Assembly: GCA_022113835.1 (NCBI GenBank)
Contig: JAILWY010000021.1
Coordinates: 10,354,001-10,418,000 of the forward strand
DNA length: 64,000 bases
Origin: Atopsyche davidsoni
Lineage: Eukaryota > Arthropoda > Insecta > Trichoptera > Hydrobiosidae
Direction of reading: 5' to 3'
Both the position numbers and the translations under genes were made by a program. Shown one piece after another: positions 57,420 to 64,000 of this stretch (position 1 is its first letter; the number at the start of each line of letters is the position of its first letter). The notes beneath the pieces are model-generated. The model was not told the origin of the DNA. It ran no database searches and was given only the letters and a program-made list of their open reading frames with translations.

Positions 57420-57610
57420 GGCACAATTAGAATAAGGACGAGCAAATAAAACGCTCCCTCAAGTGTTTTCACTGCACTTAAACGCTTTAATGGTTTTTCC
57501 CGATGCTGAATTACTTTAAGTCCTGAAACATGTTCAATAAACGCCGGAGTCGGGAGGCTCGGTAATATTAATTAGAGAGTTCTATATTTATGCATGATCA
57601 AAGCAAATGT
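57420..57610. other. Island with TAATTAG and CAATAAA-type cores
   Basis: Contains GGTAATATTAATTAGAG and TTTATGCATGATC next to CGCCGGAGTCGGGAGGC. Mixed AT and CpG content is typical of insect developmental enhancers; unproven. Confidence 0.3.
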
Positions 57611-57879
57611 CTACTTGTTGAATACGAACATCTTCATTAAAATCAATTTAAGCTTGGGTTTTATATAAAAAAAAATGAGTACATTTTGTGTCACGCAAGT
57701 TAAAATCAAAACAAAACTCACCAGGTGTTTTCAGGGGGGCATAGCTGGCGGGCCAACTTATTCGGAAACTTCAAAAAAAAAAAAAAAAATTTTAATCAAA
57801 CAAATATTTTTACATGAAAAAAAAATAGATGCTTGTATCTATGCTTGATCGGAAAGTGATGTTCTATGTGAGAGTTTAT

Positions 57880-58140
57880 TCCATGGCAGTGCGTGGCTTC
57901 GGGAGAGCGAGTCGGGTCGTGAGCGCCTCGCCAGCCTGCTGGGGCCGGAGCTCGCTGCGCCGGGCGGAGGGTTGCGAGAGACTGGCGCCCGGCAACAAGC
58001 GAGGGGCGGCGCGCGCCTCCCCCACCCCCACCCCCACCACCACCCCCACCACCCACACCAACCCCCACCCCGCCACCCCGGTGCACCATGCTCTCCGATA
58101 AGAGCGGACGGGACCGGTAAAGCCTCAACACGCAGTCTCC
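57880..58140. other. Strong GC-rich island with CCCCCAC run
   Basis: Sharp GC-rich block with many CpGs. From 58018 to 58082 the + strand is almost all C and A (CCCCCACCCCCACCACCACC and onward), giving G runs on minus that could form a quadruplex. Frames cross it on both strands because of low stop density. A donor-like GGTAAAGCC follows at 58118. It could be a CpG-type promoter or first exon, but no protein is recognised. Confidence 0.35.
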
Positions 58141-58180
58141 GATCCGTTCGAAGATGGGCCGTTTTTTCGATTTCTGCAAT

Positions 58181-59092
58181 TGGCGTGACGACAGTATCAA
58201 AGAATCAAAGAAATAATTATTTTAAGGGAAAATACATATTAAAAGGATTTAAAAAACTGATTTAGTTTTATTTAAAAATCTGAGATTAATAAGATTTTCA
58301 ACAAATTAAAAGGTTAAAATACTGCAATCGGCCGTTTTGACTGAAACACCAATCACAGCGCATGACGTCATACCCCTGTAAACAACTCTATGGTATTCAA
58401 ATTGGTCTATGGTCTTCAATGCAAACACAATGACACGCCAGTTGACAATGATAGTTGATAGGAGGCGTGACGTCAGAGCGGACGCCATGACACCTGCGAG
58501 CGTTTTCGCGCACTTTTGAAAAAATATTATAAAAATGGCTTAAACTCTAGTTTTTTACCGAAATAAAGTTTTTTTCGTAAATAGTAAACGTGTACCCCAT
58601 TATGGAAGAGGATTTGAAAATCTTTCGTCATGCCTATTGGCGTGACGACAGTATCAAATAATCAAAGAAATAATTATTTTATGGGAAAATACACATAAAA
58701 AGGATTTAAGAGACTGATTTAGTTTTATTTAAAAATCTGAGATTAATAAGATTTTCAATAAATTAAAAGACTAAAATACTGCAATCGGCCATTTTGACTG
58801 AAACACCAATGACAGCGCATGACGTCACGCCTCAATATACAACTCAAATTGTAAACAAACTTCGATATCATGCATGACAGTTGAGATGAGGCGTGACGTC
58901 AGAGCGGACGCCATGACACCTGCGAGCTTTTTCGCGCGCTATTGAAAAAATATTATAAAAATGGCTTTAAACTTCGTTTAACTCTAGTTTATTACCGAAA
59001 TAAAGTTTTTTTCGTAAATAGTAAACGTGTACCCTCATTGCGGAAGAGGATTTCAAAATTTTTCGTCATGCCAATTCGGCATAGTATTGCCC
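58181..59092 (+). repeat. Tandemly duplicated unit, about 457 bp, two copies
   Basis: Copy one 58181-58637 and copy two from 58638 start with TGGCGTGACGACAGTATCAA and share AAAATACTGCAATCGGCC, TTTTGACTGAAACACCAAT, GCGCATGACGTCA and CGTGACGTCAGAGCGGACGC. In copy two an internal inverted repeat TGACGTCACGCCTCA / TGAGGCGTGACGTCA is exact; in copy one its left arm is changed. The second copy ends at the mariner remnant. The unit probably derives from a DNA transposon, class unknown. Confidence 0.8.
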
Positions 59093-59301
59093 TTATCCAG
59101 GTAATCAATGTAGCTCACACCTTGTGCATCCCAGAAAACGGTGGTCATCACCTTTCCGGCCAATAGGACAGTGTTCGCCTTCTTCTCAGCACGTTCGCTG
59201 GGTGAAGTTAAATGAAGTTTCGACTGTTTCTTGGTCTCTGGTGTGTACCAGTGGATCCATGTTTCGTCGACGGTCACGAAACGACGCAGAAACTGAGAAA
59301 A
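59078..59301 (-). pseudogene. Mariner transposase remnant
   Basis: On the minus strand one frame reads FLRRFVTVDETWIHWYTPET and on through KKQSK, GKVMTTVFWDAQGVSYIDYL. VDETWIH with the first catalytic aspartate, Y.PETK..SK and VFWD..G....DYL are hallmark mariner motifs. Only about 70 codons survive: the N-terminal DNA-binding part and the second and third catalytic acids are absent, and no inverted repeats were found. It abuts the R14 repeat on one side and the 457 bp duplication on the other. Confidence 0.92.
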
Positions 59302-59312
59302 CTGAGGCTAAG

Positions 59313-59455
59313 TGCTCATGCTGAACCTGTGTTCATGGTTTTCTAAGGGGAGAATAGTGTAGTGGGTCCCCGGGTCCTTCTACACCGCAGTTTTATATTG
59401 GTGCTGCTCAATAGCATTATTATATAATTATTTTATGACAAAGCTCTGGCGTTAA
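59313..59455 (-). repeat. Dispersed repeat R14, partial copy on minus
   Basis: CATGCTGAACC, CATGGTTTTCTAAGGGGA, TACACCGCAGTTTTATATTG and CAATAGCATTATTATATAAT are the reverse complements of blocks in the long copies. Confidence 0.6.
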
Positions 59456-59741
59456 GATTTCTTCTTTTTTTCGACTTTTTCGCCAGCAAGTTTTAGTCCC
59501 TTTTTTGCGAAATCGTGTCATTTCATTGGATCAATTATCACTTCATTTTTCTATACTGAAAGTTGATTTTTTAACAGAATAATAAAATATATATATATAT
59601 ATAATTATTTATTATTTAATTTACGTCCTTTTTCAAAGAATTTTTTAAAAATAATTTTATACAAAGTTGTGTGTTAACACAAGGATATATAATATACAGA
59701 TGAAATATAGATTATAGTTTTGAAAGTTTTACTTTATGTAA

Positions 59742-59880
59742 TCAATATTTTTGACAGAGAGTACTTGGTGGAGATCCACTTTAATATTTTAAATAAATAA
59801 AATACTTGAATGATTTTTCACATGTTAATTTTTATTGGTGACCGGATTCGCCAACTTTTCACGTTGTATTGTCAAACTGA
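59742..59880 (-). mobile_element. Family B fold-back element, half copy
   Basis: Carries the tail (ATATTTTTGACAGAGAGTAC..TTGGTGGA), one arm and GGTGACCGGATTCGCCAAC to TGTCAAAC, then stops. No second arm and no 12 bp duplication. Confidence 0.62.
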
Positions 59881-60570
59881 TTTTTAAAATAACATGCAAT
59901 TAAGTGAATAATTTTAAAGGATTGTATCGGTTATTAGGGAGAGAAATGTGATGATTATCAGGTGGTAATTTATTTATTTAAGTATAGCTTATATTTTTCA
60001 CAAAAAAATGTTTCATCAAATATTTAGAGTTTTTAACACAGAGTTTTTTGTGTTAAGTAACTCTCAAATTTACATTACCTATTTCATATAATTTTCATGT
60101 AATACGTTAATACAGAATAAAACTATTCACATTTGCCCAGCACTGGACTTAAAAGCTTTTGATTGAAAAGCCAAATTAATAAATCAATTTTAGCAGGAAG
60201 AATTATTTAGTAATACTTATTTTTTTTCACAGATAGTACTTTCATTTAAATATAAAATGTTTGTGTTTTATTTTTTTTTCCTGCGCAACCTGAAAAACTC
60301 AATGTGACTCACGAGGTCGAAAAATCTAAGAACGTACCGTCAACAACCACACTACTCTATAAGAGTTGGATGCTTTGAAGGAAGAGACTGATCGTGGTTT
60401 GAATAGAAATCATCCGCATCAGAGAGGCTCTTTCCTGTACAGGTTCTAGTTCCCTTGAGGATTCTCGCGTCAAAAACTTATTAAAAAATTAATTTAAAAA
60501 ATACCCCAGTACTTCAGCTAAGGGGAACACAACAGCCTTGAATTTATAGAAAGGGCTGCAAATTTATAAT
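59881..60570. other. AT-rich sequence, no gene seen
   Basis: Non-coding. A mixed patch at 60290-60480 has no recognised origin. Confidence 0.4.
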
Positions 60571-60574
60571 GCCT

Positions 60575-60665
60575 TAGCCAAATTCGAGCCAGGGTTTTCG
60601 TGGTCGGCAAGCTGGTGCGTCTTTCACTACGCTACAAAGCGCTCAAGAACTTGAGTGCAAATAGC
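60575..60665 (-). repeat. tRNA-derived SINE-like fragment
   Basis: On minus: A-box-like TAGCGTAGTGAAAGACGC, then CCACGAAAACCC and B-box-like GGCTCGAATTTGG at tRNA spacing. Two copies of an AGGCTGTTGTGT motif flank it about 230 bp apart (rc at about 60525 and 60750), which may mark the element body. Confidence 0.5.
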
Positions 60666-60759
60666 TAAAGGAAAATTAATAAACGCACCTTTTGTACTGA
60701 AAAGGGAGTCACCTTCCAACTAAACTTCACCGTCTCGGCTACAGCGGCACACAACAGCC

Positions 60760-61599
60760 TGAACAAAAGGGTTTTAAATTTATAATAGAGGGTGCTTCAT
60801 GCGAAACCTCCGCATACGCCTTACAGTTTATTGTTATGGACCCCACATAGAAAATTTGATATTAATATGACGTCGAACCGCGCTCTTAATGAGATATTTG
60901 CTCATATTTTGTTTTATTGCTCAAACAAAATTACTAACTGTGAATATATAACTTTAATAATGAAAATTTCCAGAGTATATTTTAATGCATATAAAAGTTA
61001 ACATTTTTATTTATAATAATTTTCTTATCTAGCTTCATCCCCTTTTTGAATAAAAATCTATATCACCAATTGCGTTTATCAAATAAAAAGTGTTTCAGGA
61101 CTTAAAATATTATCAATATAATTTTTAGTTTCATGTAATTTATAATCAATATAGATTAAAATTATTGACTTCAATCACCACCACAAAAATATAAATACTT
61201 TAATTACTTTAAAAGCGTTTCCATAACTACATAAGTTAAGACAAAGTATGTCAACTTTTGCAGCTCGTGATCGTGTATTTAATCAGAAGCGCAAAGACGC
61301 AACAGTCAGTTTAGTTGATGGCAGAGTTTCCGACGGTCAGTATAGTTAATTGTTACTGAAAATTTATCAAAACTTCATAACCGCATTATATCCTACCTGG
61401 TCTCCTGAAACGCGGTCACTCAGAGTTACAAGGGTATCGATTCTGGAAACATATTCACTAGAGAAATTTGTTACAAACCCGGAACTTCGGCTGGTCTACT
61501 GTTATGATTCAATTAACAAGATCGCTTTCAGGACCAGCGAGGCACCGAGACTTGCCTCAGGAAATACAAGAGAAGCCTTCGTGGGTTGAATCTATTTTA
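60760..61599. other. AT-rich then mixed sequence, one unassigned open frame
   Basis: A 79-codon + frame at 61350-61589 lies in mixed-composition sequence. It has no start in a good context, no recognised domain and no splice support. Left unassigned. Confidence 0.3.
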
Positions 61600-61930
61600 A
61601 TATGAGTTTCTTCTTCTGATGCCCTTCATCATTGGCCATTTCATCGAACATATTTCTATCCTGGACCGGTCTCATTATTCGGCCGTAGGATTCAGCTGGA
61701 GGATGCTATACTTACTGTTACGAGAAATGTGGTCAAAATAGGAGAGCTTCCGCTTATTTACCAAAGTCAAGAGTTCTTTGCGCATTATGTGTAAGATTCT
61801 TACATTTGTGACATTGTGGCCCATTTCTGCAGCCTCAATTCTTGGCACAGTAGCTGTCTTGAGAGTCCGAGCTTCAACTCCACATAGAAGAACTGAGACG
61901 ACATAACACTTGGTGAATCTCCAGCGAGAT
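61600..61930 (-). pseudogene. LINE reverse-transcriptase C-terminal remnant
   Basis: On minus one frame reads CGVEARTLKTATVPRIEAAE and continues to MRKELLTL and, after frame changes, to KLSYF.HI..N and SILQL. It is the same family as 35105-35365. Its upstream end (in the minus sense) grades into the tandem array starting at about 61870, so the array was built from this LINE piece. Confidence 0.7.
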
Positions 61931-62600
61931 TTCAGTGAGAAAAACCATAAAATTTAAACAACAAAAATGTGCCATCTACCCTAGATTATGCATATATATA
62001 TATATACTTATACGCATGTGTTTATGAGCTTCCGCTTATTTACCAAAGTCAAGAGTTCTTTGCGCATTCTGTGTAAGACTCTTTCATTTGTGACATTTGT
62101 AGCTGTCTTGAGAGTTCGAGCTTCAGCTTCATATAGAAGAACTGAGACGGAACTGGTGAATCTCCAGCGAGATTTTCAGTGAGAAAACCCATGAAATTTA
62201 AACAACAAAAATGTGCCATCTACCTTAGATTATGTATATATATATACTTATACGCATATGTTTATAGTAAGTACACGTCCGAGACAGGTACGGTACAGTT
62301 TCAACTTCGTATAGGAAAACTGAGACGACATAACACTTGGTGAATCTCCAGCGAGATTTCAGTGAGCAAAACCATGAAATTTAAACAACAAAAATGTGCC
62401 ATCTACCCTAGATTATGTATATATATATATACTTATACGAATATGTTTATAGCAAGTACACGTCTTGGACTGGTACGGTACAACTTCAACTCCATATAAG
62501 AGAACTGAGACGACATAATACTTGGTGAATCTCCAGCGAGATTTCAATGAGAAAAACTATGAAATTTAAACAACAAAAATGTGCCATCTACCCTAGATTA

Positions 62601-62669
<69 letters not shown>

Positions 62670-62865
62670 TTATACGAATATGTTTATAGTAGGTTCACGT
62701 CCGGGACTGGTACGGTACAACTTCAACTCCATATAAGAGAACTGAGACGACATAACACTTGGTGAATCTCCAGCAAGATTTCAATGAGAAAAACTATGAA
62801 ATTTAAACAACAAAAATATGCCATCTACCCTAGATTATGCATATATACATATATTTATACGCATG
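61740..62865 (+). repeat. LINE-derived tandem array with (TA)n cores
   Basis: The anchor CTCCAGCGAGATTT(T)CA.TGAG recurs near 61922, 62163, 62347, 62531 and 62769. Units are about 185 bp (longer at the ends: 61740-62020 and 62021-62260 also repeat GAGCTTCCGCTTATTTACCA). Each holds GAACTGAGACGACATAACAC, AAATTTAAACAACAAAAATG, CATCTACCCTAGATTATG, a (TA)n run and ACTTATACGCATGTGTTTAT. The first units still carry LINE RT sequence. Confidence 0.88.
62603..62669. repeat. (TA)n microsatellite, about 66 bp
   Basis: Expanded form of the (TA)n core found in every unit of the surrounding array. Confidence 0.95.
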
Positions 62866-62889
62866 TGTTTATAGTAGGTACAAGTCCGG

Positions 62890-63115
62890 GACAGGTACGG
62901 TACAGATCGCCTCGCCACTGCTGCGGCACACAAAGGAGTCCTCTGGCCGCTGATGAGCGCCGCGACACGGTATGGGAGGCGCTGTGGTCCGCGGCTTTCC
63001 CTGCCGGCCGGGCGGCCGCACGACACGGCGGCCAATATGCATCGCCGCGGGACACCTGCGTGCTTTTCACAAGGCGCTGTTTACTCCCCGGCGAATGCAG
63101 TGCAAGGCTTCACAT
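62890..63115. other. GC-rich island after the tandem array
   Basis: Strongly GC-rich, CpG-containing block with long open frames on both strands caused by composition (62784-63248 + runs into it from the array). No domain recognised. Possibly regulatory or an unrecognised exon. Confidence 0.28.
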
Positions 63116-63186
63116 GAAAGGTTTTGCTTTAGTCACCAAATCTATAATGGTCGTACGGTCGAGTTGGTTACAAATCCAAACATTTT

Positions 63187-63442
63187 ATATTATTGATTTT
63201 TGTGAAGACCGTCTCACAGGAAGTACGTTTTTGCCTATACAAGTTTGATTGATTGATAAGTACATTTTTTCAAATAATGAAAATTGATTAGAAAAATATC
63301 ATCGTGATTTGTGTGGGATTTGAACCCACATCCCGAAGCTTACATGGCCGGTGCATTACAATATAATCATTATAAATCAATCAAACCTGCATAGGCAAAA
63401 TCGTACTTCCTGTGAGACGGTCTTCACAAAAATCAATAATAT
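63187..63442. repeat. Inverted repeat with 68 bp arms around a tRNA-like element
   Basis: Arms 63187-63254 and 63375-63442 are reverse complements at 65 of 68 positions as counted by eye (ATATTATTGATTTTTGTGAA.. through ..GTTTGATTGATT). The 120 bp loop holds the tRNA-like core at 63301-63366. Either a TIR element that captured the core, or an inverted duplication. Confidence 0.85.
63290..63370 (-). repeat. tRNA-like core of the TIR-element family
   Basis: On minus: TGTAATGCACCGGCC (D-arm-like), ATGTAAGC (anticodon-loop-like), CGGGATGTGGGTTCAAATCC (T arm with B box), CACACAAATCAC (acceptor-like). It is the most complete anticodon to T-arm side in the window. Confidence 0.6.
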
Positions 63443-63592
63443 ATTTAACAAGTGCGTGTATTGGCTTAATTAAATAGACTTTGAATATAATAATATCCAG
63501 ATCGGATTTAAATGCTTCACTCAGTACTCTGTGTTAAAAGTCTAGTATTGCAAGTCACACGATATTTAATTTGCATAATAAGTACGTTGTTT

Positions 63593-63705
63593 CATTTATA
63601 GGATATGATTGTTAAAAATTCTTGCTTAGTACCAGTGATTCGTTGGTATAATTGGTAATGCACCGGCCACGATGATATTTTTCTATGAGTTTCTTTAATC
63701 AATTT
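63593..63705 (+). mobile_element. tRNA-like TIR element, copy with T arm deleted
   Basis: Starts TTTCATTTATAGGATATGAT (diverged end), holds the 5' acceptor-like GTGATT and the A-box/D-arm-like CGTTGGTATAATTGGTAATG, then jumps from CCGGCCA straight to CGATGATATTTTTCT, skipping the anticodon and T arms present at 63301-63350. The lost part is bounded in the full form by CACGATGAT-type sequence, consistent with a microhomology deletion. Confidence 0.6.
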
Positions 63706-64000
63706 TCAATATTTAAAAAAATGTACTTAATCATTATCACACATTTTAGTTTCAAAGCAAAATAGTTTGAGGTAACTGTAAAATTGAGCGAAAGAAACTT
63801 TAAAAGAATAAGGTTTTATGAGTGGGCGTACATTTCAGCAGCCGTTTTTGGGGGTCTATTTTGAAGTTTTCGACTTTTCAGGCTCATTACTTCAGAGACC
63901 CATGTCCAGCACAATACCCGAGAACAAGCGATGGATCAGACCAGCTCGCGTTTTGAAGCGAACGATTCAGGTTAGGTTGCGTCGAGTTTTATCACGTTCC
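63706..64000. other. AT-rich then mixed sequence, no gene seen
   Basis: Ends the window in mixed-composition DNA (63900-64000) that may be the start of another island. Contains GGTTAGGTTGCG, an arthropod-common GGTTAGGTT-type string. Confidence 0.35.

Noticed and set aside
57796..58200. 134-codon minus frame with poly-Gly/Val
   Set aside because: Poly-Gly/Val comes from the CCCCCAC run; frames on both strands are open because of GC richness.
61350..61589. 79-codon + frame
   Set aside because: Unrecognised, start codon not in context; could be chance in mixed-composition DNA.
63290..63370. Functional tRNA gene
   Set aside because: The T arm and part of the anticodon arm are good, but the 5' acceptor strand is missing in this copy and the loop lacks the usual U33; it belongs to a repeated element.

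Overview
This 64 kb window looks like AT-rich intergenic or intronic DNA from an arthropod nuclear genome, most likely an insect. The evidence is indirect: long poly-A and (TA)n tracts, insect-type mobile elements (a Ty3-type LTR element with a SAP-domain Gag, mariner and Tc1/mariner pieces, Helitrons, LINE pieces, tRNA-derived short repeats), and no dense coding. No bacterial operon, CRISPR array or rRNA gene was seen. Only one short stretch looks like host coding exon: 30456-30565 on the minus strand, about 36 codons followed by a consensus splice donor.

Layout. 0-12 kb: AT-rich desert with a GC-elevated island (290-770), a hammerhead-motif fold-back element (1440-1685), a Helitron (5810-6479), and a complex at 9.4-11.25 kb where a second fold-back element is split by a segment repeated in inverted orientation 0.7 kb upstream. 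11.7-12.3 kb: a solo LTR next to another fold-back element. 12-24 kb: desert with GC islands, a decayed tandem array (19.6-20.3 kb) and six tandem copies of a truncated Tc1/mariner unit (20.7-22.0 kb). 24.7-25.4 kb: four copies of a 157 bp repeat. 28-37 kb: dispersed repeats, SINE-like tRNA pieces, the candidate exon, a nested pair of fold-back elements (33.75-34.16 kb) and a LINE fragment. 37-50 kb: desert, a 45 bp perfect palindrome (40.68 kb), a G-run tract (45.27 kb), an intact 230 bp MITE (46.54 kb) and Helitron-like ends. 50.4-54.24 kb: fold-back element, tRNA-like TIR element, then a Helitron interrupted by a 2.76 kb non-autonomous Ty3-type LTR element with apparently identical LTRs. 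54-64 kb: GC islands, a duplicated 457 bp unit beside a mariner transposase remnant, LINE-derived tandem repeats and a long inverted repeat.

The main result of the hunt is a group of short fold-back elements in two families, A and B. They share a plan: inverted-repeat arms carrying hammerhead-ribozyme-like boxes, a 40-45 nt single-copy tail that reads as the start of an ORF (MDLHQ.. in A, MEFHQ.. in B), and a direct duplication of 12 bp at the insertion site. I found the 12 bp duplication in all four A copies and in the two full B copies. They look like non-autonomous relatives of Penelope-like retroelements. Other highlights are the datable nesting of a Ty3 element inside a Helitron whose empty-site paralogue is in the same window, and TIR elements that contain a tRNA-like domain.

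All family assignments rest on reading the sequence by eye; no database search or alignment software was used. Percent identities are deliberately not given except where differences were counted directly.
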